Counted from the stretch's first letter, positions 17,015 to 26,079 are shown. The stretch: 43,068 nucleotides of DNA from WJMB01 sp964581465 (GCA_964581465.1 CAZOOP010000036.1:1-43068), one strand, 5' to 3'. The notes: generated from the sequence alone by a model not told the origin. Translations and numbers: made by a program.

Positions 17015-17206
17015 CCCGGACCTCCGCCCAATCATCATCCGGCCCGCCCCGTCGCCCCGGCCCGGCGTTGGCACGTTTCTTGCGGAAGGGTCCGTCGTCC
17101 TCGAGTCACGCGTCCCCGCCCTGCTGCAAGAAACGTGCCAACGCCTCCGCGCCGGTGTTATTCAGGTGTGCGGCGGCTCCGCGGTTGATTGGGCGGAGGT
17201 TCCGGG
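17015..17206. repeat. Nested palindromic element 4 (192 bp)
   Basis: The outer arms at 17015-17034 and 17186-17206 pair over 20 bp with a single one-base bulge (core CCTCCGCCCAATCA). The inner arms at 17064-17083 and 17126-17145 are perfectly complementary over 20 bp around a 42-nt loop. Spacers are 29 nt (left) and 40 nt (right). Its loop is the reverse complement type of element 3: the CAGCAGGGCGGG end faces right here and left there. A separate U-tract terminator (17209-17240) lies between it and the upstream gene. Confidence 0.95.
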
Positions 17207-17208
17207 GT

Positions 17209-17240
17209 AAAAAAAGGGGTGGGCGTCCAGTGACGGACCC
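17209..17240 (-). terminator. Intrinsic terminator of the GAF-cyclase gene
   Basis: On the minus strand a stem (GGGTCC / GGACGCCC with a two-base bulge, 6-nt loop) is followed by CCCC and seven T residues. It ends the uvrD-cyclase transcript just before palindromic element 4, which shows the element itself is not needed as the terminator. Confidence 0.65.
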
Positions 17241-17274
17241 TGGCGGGGGTCTTGCAAATCTGTCGACGGGGTTT

Positions 17275-18360
17275 CTACTCGACGGAGTTGACGGCGAACC
17301 AGAGCGGGCAGGGCTCGGCGAAGCCTTTGAGGCGGAACTTTCCGGCGCGGTGGAAGCGCTTGCGTTGCTCGATAGTCAGCAGTTCGAGGAAATCACGGGT
17401 GGCCATGATCCGTCCGTGGGAGGGCAGCCGGCGGAAGCCGGTGGCGAAGATGCGGTCGTAGCGGTTGACGCCCTCGATACGGAAGACGCGGTGGACCTCG
17501 ACGCCCAGGGGATCGCCGCCGACGCCGGATTTGACCGAGCCCCAGTGCAGGCCGATGCGCAGTCGGCTGTCCTCGATGGGATTGTTTGTCAGGAAGTTCC
17601 AGGCGACGTTGAAGGCTTCGGGGGCGCTGCGGTAGACGACCAGGAAACCGTCGCCGGTGTTCTTGATGAAGACGAGCTCCCGGGAGGAGGAGTGTTCCAT
17701 GAAGGCCTTGTGGAACAGGTCGATCTGGTTGATGAACAGGTCGTCGCCGAAGTCGAGGACCAGGTTGGTGGACTGGACCAGATCGAGGACCAGCAGAGCC
17801 AGCTTTGGTTCGGCCTTGATCGGCGTGTACCATTGGCGTCTTTCGATTTCTCTGCCCAGGTTGCGCACCATGCGGGCGACGAAATCGAGCTGATCCTGGC
17901 TCCAGTCCTTGCGTTCGCGGTGCTCGCGGCAGATGTCCAGGGAGACCACGGCGGTCATCTGGCCGTCGACGTAGAGGGGCGCGGCGATGATGGCGGAGAT
18001 GTTCTGCAGGAACTCGAGCACGGAGAGCACGGTGCCGGCGATGAACTTGAGCTCTTTGGGCAGCAGGCGGGCGGCGGTTTCTCGGGTGAAGTAGTGGATG
18101 TCGCCGGTGACGAGGGCCTGCATGAAGCGGTTGGGCAGCTTCTGGCCCAGGCTGGGCTTGACACCATCGGCGATCCACTCCAGGGCGGTGATGAAGTCGT
18201 TGCCCTGTTTTTCGTTGTAGCAGGCCCGGCTGACCTCCATCCCGTGGCCCAGGATGTCCATGAAGCCCTGGAGCAGTTCTTCCTTGTCGGCCCGTTGGTC
18301 GGCGAGGACGGCGTTGAGCTTGTTCTCCAGCTTTTGGTAGCGCTCCTCCGGTTCGGTCAA
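17275..18360 (-). CDS. GAF-like sensor with class III nucleotide cyclase domain
   Basis: The protein is about 361 residues, with two parts. The N-terminal half (to about residue 175) has a GAF-like pattern (FIAGTVLSVLEFLQNISAIIAAPLYVDGQMTAVVSLDI). The C-terminal half resembles adenylate/guanylate cyclase: ALLVLDLVQSTN supplies a first metal-binding Asp, FIKNTGDGFLVVY the second, LRIGLHWGSV follows, and the end FRLKGFAEPCPLW is a typical cyclase-domain close. Activity and product are not shown by sequence alone; members without all base-selecting residues exist. The chosen TTG at 18360 follows GGGGGAGG by five bases; a TTG six codons upstream is possible. It follows uvrD by 43 nt. Confidence 0.78.
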   Translation of the reverse strand: MTEPEERYQKLENKLNAVLADQRADKEELLQGFMDILGHGMEVSRACYNEKQGNDFITALEWIADGVKPSLGQKLPNRFMQALVTGDIHYFTRETAARLLPKELKFIAGTVLSVLEFLQNISAIIAAPLYVDGQMTAVVSLDICREHRERKDWSQDQLDFVARMVRNLGREIERRQWYTPIKAEPKLALLVLDLVQSTNLVLDFGDDLFINQIDLFHKAFMEHSSSRELVFIKNTGDGFLVVYRSAPEAFNVAWNFLTNNPIEDSRLRIGLHWGSVKSGVGGDPLGVEVHRVFRIEGVNRYDRIFATGFRRLPSHGRIMATRDFLELLTIEQRKRFHRAGKFRLKGFAEPCPLWFAVNSVE

Positions 18361-18403
18361 GACAACCTCCCCCGACAAACCCGATGATTAGTCACGAATA
18401 GTG

Positions 18404-20587
18404 TTACATCTTTTGTAGATTAGCATACTTTGCCACCAACTTCTTTATTCCGTGCCTTGCGAATTTGACGGTCAATTTGAGATTGGGTCCATCCCCGGCG
18501 CGGGACAGGATTATGCCGCGCCCCCACTTGTCGTGCCAGACGCGGTCGCCGAGCTGGAAGCTGACGCTCTTGGCGGTCTGCTTGATCTTTTTTGTCTCGG
18601 TTTCGACGGCGATCAGGTCTTCGGTGGTGGACATGATCGACAGGTTGCGCATGGAAAGGTCTTCGAGCAGGGGGTCGGGCAGCTCGGAGAGGAAGCGGCT
18701 GGGCTTGTTGTAGACCTTGCGGCCCTCGAGGTTGCGGCGCAGGGCTCGGGTCAGGTAGACCTTGTATTGGGCGCGAGTAATGCCGACGTAAAGCAGGCGT
18801 CGTTCTTCCTCGATGTCGGCCTGGCGCTTGCCCCGTCGGCCGGTCAGGGGGATCAGGCCCTCCTCGAGGCCGCTGATGAAGACCACGGGGAACTCGAGGC
18901 CCTTGGCGGCGTGGAGGGTCAGCAGTGAGACCGAGCCGGCCTGCTCGTCGAAGTCGTCGATGGGCGCGGCCAGGGAGACCTCCTCGAGGAAATCCTCGAG
19001 GGAGCCTTTGGGGTTGGCCGTGGCGAAATCCCGCGCGGTGTCGGTGAACTTCTCGACGTTCTCGAGGCGGCTGACGGCGTCGTTGGACTTCTGCAGCCAA
19101 CTGGTGTAGTCGATGCGCTCGAGCAGCTCCTCGAGCAGCTCGTCCACGCGGCCGCCCCGGGTGGTGAGTTCGTCAAAGAGGTCCATCAAGCGTTCGACGG
19201 CGCGACGGGCGCGCGGGGGGATCAGCTCCTCTTCAATGCAGCGGCGGACTACGTCGGGCAGGTGGCCGGGATTCTTTTCGACCTCCTCGAGGATCCGGTT
19301 GACCGATATCTTGCCAACACCGCGGCTGGGTACGTTGACGATGCGCCGGAAGGAGAGCAGATCGTTGGGGTTGATCAGCAGACGCAGGTAGGCCAGCAGG
19401 TCGCGGATCTCGCGGCGGTCGTAGAAGCGGACGTCGGCGATGATGTTGTAGGGGATGGAGCGCTTGCGCAGGGCGTCTTCGAGGATGCGGCTCTGGGCGT
19501 TGGTGCGGTAGAGGATGGTGAAATCCTCGTACTTGTTCTCGCGGCGGTTATGGACGGAGTTGAAGATCTGGGTGGCGATCCAGCCGCTCTCGTCGTACTC
19601 GTCGGGACCGGCGTAAACGGTGAGCTTGGCGCCGCTCTCTCCCTTGGTCCAGAGGTCCTTGTCCTCGCCCATCGGACGGGGATTGGAGGCGATGAGGGTG
19701 TTGGCGACCTTGAGGATGTTGCCCGTCGAGCGGTAGTTCTCCAGCAGCTTGACGATGCGGGTGTCCGGGAACTCCTCGCTGAAGCGCAGCATGTTCTCGG
19801 GCTCGGCGCCGCGCCAGCGGTAGATGCTCTGGTCGGGATCGCCCACCAGGCAGAGGTTGCGGCCGTCGCCTGCGAGCATACGCACCAGGTCGTGCTGGGC
19901 GGTGTTTGTGTCCTGGTACTCGTCGACCAGCAGATGCCGAAAGCGCCCGCGGTATCTGTCCAGGATCTCCGGATACTCGTGGAAGAGGGTTACGGTGAGC
20001 AGGATAAGATCGGCGTAGTCCAGGGTCCCGGTTTCGCGCAGCTCCCGCTCGTAGGCGGCGAAGAGCTCCTTGATGCGTTTTTCTTCGGCGGTGTGGGCGG
20101 GGAAGGAGCCCGGGGTGATCAGGTTGTTCTTGGCCCGGCTGATCACGCTGAGTACGCGGGAGGCCTTGGGCTCCTCGTTGGCGCGGTCGGGTCCGATCAG
20201 TCGCTTGAGGATGGCCGTTTGGTCTGCCTTGGTGGCGATGACGAACTCGCGCTCGCGCTCGGGCAGGTGGTGGATCTCCCGGCGCAGCAGCCGGGCGCAG
20301 AAGGCGTGGAAGGTGTGGATCCAGATACGGGCCGCTGTGCCCCGGACCTCTTCGCCGCCGAGCAGGCCGTTGACCCGCTCGCGCATCTCGCCGGCGGCCT
20401 TGTTGGTGAAGGTGATCGCCAGGATCTCCTGGGGTTCGCATTCATCGCGGTCCAGCAGATGAGCGATGCGCACCGTGACCACCCGGGTCTTGCCCGTTCC
20501 GGCGCCGGCCAGCACCAACAGCGGCGACCCGCGATGGGTCACCGCCTGGAGCTGATCGGGATTCAGGAACGCGAGCAGGTTCTTCAT
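18404..20587 (-). CDS. pcrA: UvrD/PcrA-type superfamily 1 DNA helicase
   Basis: The 727-residue 3'-5' helicase acts in excision repair and replication restart. Motifs in order are the Q-motif NPDQLQAV (9-16), Walker A GAGTGKT (28-34), AITFTNKAAGEMRERV (Ia), LVDEYQDTN (II), LVGDPDQSIYRWRGAEPENM (III), LLENYRST (IV), LTLHAAKGLEFPVVFISGLEEGLIP (V) and EERRLLYVGITRAQ (VI). The C-terminal tail with GDRVWHDKWGRGII is the Tudor-like RNA polymerase contact region seen in PcrA/UvrD, which favours PcrA over Rep. ATG 20587 follows AGGAAGG. The gene is between a DUF4388 gene and the cyclase gene. Confidence 0.94.
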   Translation of the reverse strand: MKNLLAFLNPDQLQAVTHRGSPLLVLAGAGTGKTRVVTVRIAHLLDRDECEPQEILAITFTNKAAGEMRERVNGLLGGEEVRGTAARIWIHTFHAFCARLLRREIHHLPEREREFVIATKADQTAILKRLIGPDRANEEPKASRVLSVISRAKNNLITPGSFPAHTAEEKRIKELFAAYERELRETGTLDYADLILLTVTLFHEYPEILDRYRGRFRHLLVDEYQDTNTAQHDLVRMLAGDGRNLCLVGDPDQSIYRWRGAEPENMLRFSEEFPDTRIVKLLENYRSTGNILKVANTLIASNPRPMGEDKDLWTKGESGAKLTVYAGPDEYDESGWIATQIFNSVHNRRENKYEDFTILYRTNAQSRILEDALRKRSIPYNIIADVRFYDRREIRDLLAYLRLLINPNDLLSFRRIVNVPSRGVGKISVNRILEEVEKNPGHLPDVVRRCIEEELIPPRARRAVERLMDLFDELTTRGGRVDELLEELLERIDYTSWLQKSNDAVSRLENVEKFTDTARDFATANPKGSLEDFLEEVSLAAPIDDFDEQAGSVSLLTLHAAKGLEFPVVFISGLEEGLIPLTGRRGKRQADIEEERRLLYVGITRAQYKVYLTRALRRNLEGRKVYNKPSRFLSELPDPLLEDLSMRNLSIMSTTEDLIAVETETKKIKQTAKSVSFQLGDRVWHDKWGRGIILSRAGDGPNLKLTVKFARHGIKKLVAKYANLQKM

Positions 20588-20749
20588 CGCCCTTCCTGGG
20601 TTGCCCGGGCTCGGGACGGTAGATGCTCTCGATTGTTGTCGATTGGATGTGTTCTGGAGGCCGGACCCCGGCGAATCGCCGGCGTACTCGACGGGAGGAC
20701 TCGGCCAAACTATCGGTGGCGATGTGTCGATCCTGGAGGGACGACCGGT

Positions 20750-21367
20750 TTACTCGTCCTCCCCAAAACTGCCCCAATCCTCGGTCACCTCGGCGTCGGT
20801 CTCGTTGAGATCGACCTCCTGGGGCTCGCCGCCCTGGGGATAGAGCAGGCCGATGCGCAGCATGTCCTCCAGGGTCTGCAGGACGGTGACCTCGTCAAGG
20901 TCGCAGACTGCGCAGACATCGGCGATGTTGCGCTTGCCGTCGATCAGAGCCAGGATCTTCCACTGCTGGGGGGAGAGGTGAATGTCGGTGGACTCGTCGC
21001 TGCCCACCTGGGCGAAGATCAGCACGGTGTCGGGCGGCGGCAGCTCGGTCTGCAGGTCCTTGAGCTCGTCGGAGCGCCGAGCGGCCTCGAGGATCAGGTT
21101 GGTGGCCGAGAGATCGATGGTGCGTCGGGTCGGGTAGATCGTGGTGTCGAAGCGGAAGCGGCCGTTCTTCCACTTGAGCAAGGCGTAGGCGGCGTCCTCG
21201 CCGGATAGATTGGCGTAGGTCGCGTGGACCAGCTCGCCCTTACGAAAATACAGGGTGCCGATCTCCTCGCCGTGGCGGATGGAGAGGGCGCCGGTGCGCT
21301 TGCCCATCTGCAGCATCTGCAGGATGTCGGGCAGAGCGAAATCTTTCAGGTCACCGTCAAAGGGCAT
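20750..21367 (-). CDS. DUF4388 domain protein
   Basis: The 205-residue protein starts with a DUF4388 domain (about 1-100): MPFDGDLKDFALPDILQMLQM, then GALSIRHGEEIGTLYFRKGELVHA and GEDAAYALLKWKNGRFRF. DUF4388 (also called PATAN in part) is linked to gliding and pilus motility regulators and two-component signalling in delta-proteobacteria and cyanobacteria. The C-terminal half (ILALIDGKRNIADVCAVCDLDEVTVLQTLEDMLRIGLL) looks like a winged-helix domain. It lies next to mglA and a roadblock gene, which fits a polarity or motility role. The acidic tail is probably disordered. Confidence 0.84.
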   Translation of the reverse strand: MPFDGDLKDFALPDILQMLQMGKRTGALSIRHGEEIGTLYFRKGELVHATYANLSGEDAAYALLKWKNGRFRFDTTIYPTRRTIDLSATNLILEAARRSDELKDLQTELPPPDTVLIFAQVGSDESTDIHLSPQQWKILALIDGKRNIADVCAVCDLDEVTVLQTLEDMLRIGLLYPQGGEPQEVDLNETDAEVTEDWGSFGEDE

Positions 21368-21765
21368 GGTGGTCTAATCGTTTCGGGTATGTGGGGTGCC
21401 GGCTTCGGCGTCGCCGGCCGGGGAAGGGGCCTTGAATCCCGCAGTGTCAAGCCGAACGGTTCATTATGACTGGACCCTGCTCGACGGGATCGATTTCTCG
21501 AAATCGGGATTGATGCTCATCAGCGGGAATCGGTTACTGGCGACTCAAGTATTTAAGGTCGTAGTTCAACGAAGCGCTTGCAGTTGACACTGACGCTACC
21601 CCCCAGCGACCCTCTGCGCAATTCAACCGCTCGACGTCCGCCGGAAGCGGTCGAGCGGTCGTCGCCGGCGTCAGACTCGATGGGGCTGGATTACGGCCGC
21701 GGCTCTTCTTTTTATCGGCTTCAGGGGTGAATCGGGAATGGGGCGGCCGCGTTATGTGTTGAGTG
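21368..21765. other. Spacer between DUF4388 and mglA genes
   Basis: No gene is supported in these 400 bp. ACCGCTCGAC (21626-21635) pairs with GTCGAGCGGT (21650-21659) around a 14-nt loop, a perfect 10-bp stem about 107 nt past the mglA stop that may end or stabilise that transcript. CGATTT/AAATCG at 21490-21505 is a second small hairpin. Confidence 0.6.
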
Positions 21766-22359
21766 CTAGATGCTTTGCTGCTGGCTGATGCTGGCCAGCA
21801 CGAGCTTGCTGACGGCGCGCAGGGTGTCGAAGACGCCAACGCCCTCGGTGGCGATGGACTCGAAGCTGGGATCGCCGCGGTGGTTGATCTGGCGTTCCAG
21901 CTCCTCGACGGGTACGATGTTGGGCAGATCGCGCTTGTTGTACTGGACGACCATGGGCAGGTTGTCCAGCTCGTAGCCCTGGCTGCGCAGGTTGACCTTG
22001 AGGTTCTCCAAGCTTTCGATGTTGTCCTCGGTACGCTCCACCTGGGAGTCGACGACGAAGACCAACCCGTCGACGCCCTTGAGGATCAGCTTGCGCGAGG
22101 CGTCGTAGTGGACCTGGCCGGGAACGGTGTAGAGGTGGAAGCGGGTGGTGAAACCCTGAATGGAGCCCAGGTCGAGGGGTAAAAAGTCGAAGAACAGGGT
22201 GCGGTCGGTTTCGGTGGCCAGGCTGACCAGCTTGCCCCGGTACTCGGCGGCGATCTTCTTGTGGATGTAAAGGAGGTTGGTCGTCTTACCGCACAGACCA
22301 CAACCGTAATAGACTATCTTACAGTTGATCTCCTTGTTGGCGTAGTTGATGAGCGACAT
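21766..22359 (-). CDS. mglA: MglA-like small GTPase
   Basis: The 197-residue Ras-like GTPase sets cell polarity in gliding bacteria, together with a roadblock-domain GTPase-activating partner. The P-loop is YYGCGLCGKTTNL (18-30), with the Cys-rich form and Thr typical of MglA. Switch II is TVPGQVHYDASRK, where the Gln-Val after PG replaces the usual DTAG-type motif. The guanine base motif is QYNKRDLPN. The protein starts MSLINYANKEINCKIVYYG, a strongly conserved N terminus. The partner roadblock gene is 57 nt upstream and DUF4388 is downstream. No motility structural genes are in the window, so polarity of another process is also possible. Confidence 0.93.
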   Translation of the reverse strand: MSLINYANKEINCKIVYYGCGLCGKTTNLLYIHKKIAAEYRGKLVSLATETDRTLFFDFLPLDLGSIQGFTTRFHLYTVPGQVHYDASRKLILKGVDGLVFVVDSQVERTEDNIESLENLKVNLRSQGYELDNLPMVVQYNKRDLPNIVPVEELERQINHRGDPSFESIATEGVGVFDTLRAVSKLVLASISQQQSI

Positions 22360-22416
22360 CGAGTTCTATCCTTTATCTCGCGACGCACCGGCGCGCGGGC
22401 GGACCGGTCACGGCGG

Positions 22417-22914
22417 TTAATCCTTGAAGAGGTTGTCGATCTCGCTTTCGGCGACCGAAGCGAAGGAGGAGTCCAGGGACTTGCGTTCGCTGGAGGCTCC
22501 CAGCTTGGCGAAGATGTTCTCGAAGACGGTGGAGAGCTCCTCGAGGGCCTTCTTGACGCGCAGGCGGACCAGCCCAAGGCTGGTGCGGTTGTCGAAGACG
22601 ATTACCAGAATCACCCGACTCTGGACCACGGAGATGTGGATGGACTCCTTCTCGCCCTGGTGGAAAAGCACCGAGAACTCGTCTTGGCCCAGGATCTTGG
22701 CCAGGGCGCTGGTCGCGGCGAAGTTGCCCGCCGAGAGGCTGGCGAAGGCGGTGGAATCCATGTTCGAGGTATCGCCGTGCGAGCTGATCAACTGGCCGGA
22801 GCGGTCGACCAGCAGCACGATCCGGGCGTTGGCCTCGGTGAGCAGCCGCGAGAGAACCCGGTTGATTATTTGATAATCTTCCTCAAACAGTTCGACGCTC
22901 TGTTCATGTTGCAT
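22417..22914 (-). CDS. mglB: Roadblock/LC7 domain protein (MglB-like)
   Basis: The 165-residue protein starts at ATG 22914, nine bases after AGCGGAG. An upstream frame to 23016 has no signal for translation. The roadblock fold is seen in RVLSRLLTEANARIVLLVDRSGQLISSHG, then SLSAGNFAATSALAKILG and HISVVQSRVILVIVFDNRTSLGLVRLRV. In Myxococcus, MglB is the GTPase-activating protein of MglA and excludes it from one cell pole. The C-terminal 35 residues are Ser-rich and acidic. Immediate linkage to mglA supports the pair. Confidence 0.9.
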   Translation of the reverse strand: MQHEQSVELFEEDYQIINRVLSRLLTEANARIVLLVDRSGQLISSHGDTSNMDSTAFASLSAGNFAATSALAKILGQDEFSVLFHQGEKESIHISVVQSRVILVIVFDNRTSLGLVRLRVKKALEELSTVFENIFAKLGASSERKSLDSSFASVAESEIDNLFKD

Positions 22915-23429
22915 GATTGTATGCTCCGCTGGTGGTCGATCGGGATCGGGCCGTCGCCCGTTTCGTCGGGTGTTTCCGAGGCGTTGCAGGGACGGTTTCC
23001 CGATTAGCCGACGCACGTTGACGGTGATAACGGGGAGAACGCAGCTCGGTAGAGTCTGTTACGGATGAAGAGGGGTTTTGCGATCGAAGCGTTGCCTTGG
23101 TGCGGTAAATGTGAAGCAAAAGAAAAGTGAGAAGAAACGAAGTTAGCGAGTATGTATTAAGGCGTTGTATCGCAGTGGTTGTATGTTGGGCAGGTTCCGT
23201 TCGGAGGGATGCACAGCCGTCATGAGGGCGTCGGGTGGTCGGTTGCAGGGTGGATCGTGCGCCGTTACGGCGTCGCCGGACCCTCTGGTTGGGCTTCGTT
23301 CCCGTTCAACTCAGTCCCCCAGTTCCAGCCCCCGGTTGGCCCACGGTATGGGTCCATTGTAATCATACAATAAAAGGGCGCTTTGGGAAATAGGGCTTTG
23401 GGGTTGGTTTCGGGTTGAGGGGTGTTCGG
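22915..23429. other. Spacer between recR and the mglB-mglA operon
   Basis: No gene is supported in these 515 bp. The promoter for mglB-mglA should be in the left half. A pyrimidine-rich stretch on the minus strand lies around 23100-23145. No clean -35/-10 pair was found. No hairpin terminator for recR was found. Confidence 0.5.
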
Positions 23430-24044
23430 TCAGTGCATTTCGCGGCGTCCTTCGACGGCCAGGCGCAGGGAGACCTCGTCGGCGTAGTCGACGTCGGCGC
23501 CGGCGGAGAGGCCGACGGCGATGCGGGTCAAGCGGACGTTGAGCGGTTCGAGCAGCTCTCGCAGGTAGGCGGCTGTGGCCTCACCGGCGGCGGTGGGCGA
23601 GGTCGCCAGGATGATTTCGTTGTAGGCGGCCTCGGCGATGCGGCGGCGCAGCTTGTCGAGCCCCAGCTCTTCGGCGCCGATGCCGGCCAGGGGGTCGAAG
23701 AGGCCGCCGAGGACGTGGTAGCGGCCGTTGAAGACGCCGGTGCGTTCGAAGGATTCGACGTTGTAGGGCTCTTCGACGATGAGCAGGCGTTCTTCGTCGC
23801 GTTCGGGATCGGAGCAGATCTCGCAGACGGGGCGCCGGCTCTCGTCGGCGGTGGTTTCGGCGATGTTGCCGCAGATGGAGCAGAGGGCGACGCGCTCGGC
23901 CAAATTGACGATGCTGCGGGCCAGTTCGTAGCTTTCGCTCTTTTCGGCGCGCAGCAGGTGGTAGCCGATACGCTGGGCCGACTTGGCGCCCACGCCGGGC
24001 AGACGGCGCAAGGCGGCGAGGAGTCTCTTCAGGCTGGGAACCAA
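23430..24044 (-). CDS. recR: Recombination protein RecR
   Basis: The 204-residue protein works with RecO and RecF to load RecA at gaps. It has the N-terminal helix-hairpin-helix (LRRLPGVGAKSAQRIGYHLL), a four-Cys zinc motif (CSICGN with VCEIC) and a Toprim domain (LLIVEEPYNVESFERTG, YHVLGGLFDPLAGIG). Translation most likely starts at TTG 24044, five bases after GAGGA, which gives the usual RecR length of about 200; a longer frame to 24131 adds a non-conserved, proline-rich stretch. No ybaB or dnaX gene precedes it, unlike in many genomes. Confidence 0.93.
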   Translation of the reverse strand: MVPSLKRLLAALRRLPGVGAKSAQRIGYHLLRAEKSESYELARSIVNLAERVALCSICGNIAETTADESRRPVCEICSDPERDEERLLIVEEPYNVESFERTGVFNGRYHVLGGLFDPLAGIGAEELGLDKLRRRIAEAAYNEIILATSPTAAGEATAAYLRELLEPLNVRLTRIAVGLSAGADVDYADEVSLRLAVEGRREMH

Positions 24045-24217
24045 GGCCGTCCTCGTTGGGAGGAGTCCGCCTCCGGGTTCGTCGACGCCCGGTCTGTGTC
24101 CGTGGGACGGAGCGGGTCGGTATGGTGGCAAGAGGGCCGGGTTCGACGATAAAGGGCGGTTTATCTTGCAGATAAGTTAACACCGGGCCGGTCGGGCTGT
24201 CAAGGCGGGGCCGGGTG

Positions 24218-24691
24218 TCAGAAGTAGTAGCGCAGGGCCAGGCCGCCGGAGACGTCGAAGTCGACGGCGGGGATGAAATCCAGCCCCAGGCCGACCTCCA
24301 GGGCGACGCCCAGGTGTCCTTCGAGGAAGAGGTACTCGATGCCGATCAGGCCGCGACCGCTGACGTGTAGTTCGGTTTCGCCCTCGTCGAGCTCGTCGGG
24401 CTTGGCGGCGTTGTCGTGGTCCCAGATGGCGATGCGGCCGCCGAAGCCCAGGTAGGGACGCCAGGGTGCGGGCAGCCAGCCGGTGTGGATGAGGTAGTCG
24501 GCTCCGCCGGCGATACCGCCGCGCAGGCTCCAGGCCAGGTGGAAGGCCAGGGCGTTGGTCTTGTCCAGGTTCCACTTGGCCGAAAGCCCGGTGGGTTCGC
24601 CGACGATCAGGCCGATGCCGAAGGTGCGCACCTGGGCGGTGGCGGCGAGAGCCAGGGCGAGAAGCAGGGTCAGGGTCAGCAGCTTTTTCAT
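24218..24691 (-). CDS. Small outer-membrane beta-barrel-like protein
   Basis: The 157-residue protein has a signal peptide (MKKLLTLTLLLALALAATAQ) followed by alternating hydrophobic strands with many Gly and aromatic residues. The C terminus GGLALRYYF ends in Phe, as expected for barrel insertion by the BAM machinery. The FGIGLIVGEPTGLSAKWNLDKTNALAFHLAW segment resembles small barrels of the BAPKO_0422/DUF3996 type. Function is unknown. Its start overlaps the PfkB kinase stop by 4 nt, so it is made with the sugar-acid enzymes. Confidence 0.75.
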   Translation of the reverse strand: MKKLLTLTLLLALALAATAQVRTFGIGLIVGEPTGLSAKWNLDKTNALAFHLAWSLRGGIAGGADYLIHTGWLPAPWRPYLGFGGRIAIWDHDNAAKPDELDEGETELHVSGRGLIGIEYLFLEGHLGVALEVGLGLDFIPAVDFDVSGGLALRYYF

Positions 24692-25575
24692 GCGTTGTCC
24701 TTTCGGTGCAAAAGGTAACCCAGGGCTCCGGGGGCGGCCACGCAGCGAGCTCCGAATTCGGCGGCGGTACGGGCGGCGACGGCGGGCGGGTTGCCGGAGG
24801 AGAGTCTATGGAGGGCGGCCCCCAGGGCGGCGTCGCCGGCGCCGGTTTCTTCGATGGCCGTGGCGGCTCCGGGGACGGCGGGTTGTTCGACGGTTCCCTC
24901 GGGGGTGGCCAGCAGCAGACCGGCGTCACCCAGGGTGATCATCACGTAGGGGTGGCGGCGGCGGGCTCGTTCCAGCAGCTCGCGCGGTCCGCCGGGACCC
25001 CAGAGCAGTTCGGCCTCGGCGGCGTCGGCCTTGACCAGATCCAGCCAGGGGGCCAGTTCGGCGTAGAGCTCACGGGCGCGGTTTTCGTCGGCCAGGGCGG
25101 CGCGACGGTTGACATCGTAGGCCCGCAGCGCGCCCGGAGACGCGGTCTCCAGCAGGTGTAGGCAGACGGCCAGGCTTCCGACGTTGAGACTGGCGAAGAC
25201 GCCGGAGATCAGCACCACGTCGGCGGCGGCGGTGAGTGTTGGGTCGAGTTGGTCGACGCTCAACCCTCCGCCGGCGCTGCCCTCGCGGGTGTAACCGAAG
25301 CGGCTGTAGGGACAGCGACCGCCGATCTGATACACGGCGTTGAAGGGGCCGCCGCTTGCGACGTCGGGTCCCCAGAGACCCAGGCGGGCAAGGCCGTCGC
25401 GCAGCGCCGGCAGGGCGTCGTCCTCGGCCAACAGGCAGGCCAAGCGGGCGCGGCCTCCGGCGGCGGTGAAGGCGGCGGCGGCGTTGGCCGCCGCGCCCCC
25501 CAGGGAACGGTGGGCGGGATCGCCGAGACGGGTCTCGATCATCACCTCGCCGGCGGTGACCAGCAGCGGCTTCAT
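24688..25575 (-). CDS. PfkB-family sugar kinase, possibly 2-keto-3-deoxygluconate kinase
   Basis: The 295-residue ribokinase-family enzyme phosphorylates a sugar or sugar acid with ATP. The first PfkB signature region is GGAAANAAAAFTAAGGRARLACLLAEDD (about 27-54). The second is EETGAGDAALGAALHRL near residue 245, with the catalytic Asp in GAGDA. The neighbours are an IlvD/Edd dehydratase and a KDPG aldolase, which makes 2-keto-3-deoxygluconate the most sensible substrate; this is inferred from context and not from binding residues. It overlaps genes on both sides by 4 nt, so all three are translationally coupled. Confidence 0.85.
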   Translation of the reverse strand: MKPLLVTAGEVMIETRLGDPAHRSLGGAAANAAAAFTAAGGRARLACLLAEDDALPALRDGLARLGLWGPDVASGGPFNAVYQIGGRCPYSRFGYTREGSAGGGLSVDQLDPTLTAAADVVLISGVFASLNVGSLAVCLHLLETASPGALRAYDVNRRAALADENRARELYAELAPWLDLVKADAAEAELLWGPGGPRELLERARRRHPYVMITLGDAGLLLATPEGTVEQPAVPGAATAIEETGAGDAALGAALHRLSSGNPPAVAARTAAEFGARCVAAPGALGYLLHRKDNA

Positions 25576-25994
25576 GTTGGCGGACCTGCGCGGTAGGCCG
25601 CCGGCAGGTTTTCCACGCCGCGTTCATCCAGGGGCTCGCCGCGCTGATCGTAGATGACCAGCTCCCGGGCGCGGAAGACCAGCCGCCCACCGCCGCCGTC
25701 GGCCAGACGGCACTCGGTAACCAGGCGGTCGCCGGTAAGGGACGTTTCACCCAGTCGGGGCTCCCGTTCGGCCAGCTCCTGGGTGGAGAGGAAGCGGCAG
25801 CCGGCGTCGTCGTGTAGAATCAGGTCGCGGCAGTTGACCAGGGCGGCGCGGTGGTAGACCAGACCGGGGCAGCCCAGGGGCGAAGCGAAGGGCAGCTCGA
25901 AGGTCAGGCGCAGGTGCCAGTCCGAGCGTCGGGGTTCGAGGAGGGTCGCGCCGCGCCAACGGCGCCAGTCCCGCAGAAGTCGTTCCAGGTTCAT
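25572..25994 (-). CDS. Hypothetical protein
   Basis: This 140-residue protein has no signal peptide or membrane segment. I do not recognise it. It is rich in Arg, Leu and Glu and has a predicted beta-rich middle (HLRLTFELPF, RLVTECRLADGGGGRLVFRARELVIYDQRG). It ends in overlap with the kinase gene by 4 nt and starts 85 nt after the dehydratase. The conserved operon position suggests a role in the same sugar-acid module, perhaps as a small binding or regulatory protein; that is speculative. The ATG start lacks a clear Shine-Dalgarno. Confidence 0.65.
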   Translation of the reverse strand: MNLERLLRDWRRWRGATLLEPRRSDWHLRLTFELPFASPLGCPGLVYHRAALVNCRDLILHDDAGCRFLSTQELAEREPRLGETSLTGDRLVTECRLADGGGGRLVFRARELVIYDQRGEPLDERGVENLPAAYRAGPPT

Positions 25995-26079
25995 CTAAGG
26001 TTCGTCGTCTTCGTTTCGCTCGGCAACGGCCCGCTGGAAAGCGGGAATGATTGAAAGGGCGAGCGTGGACCCCGGGGCC

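Noticed and set aside
19262..21208. 648-codon plus-strand frame opposite pcrA and DUF4388
   Set aside because: It spans two real minus-strand genes and the gap between them. No start signal or domain.
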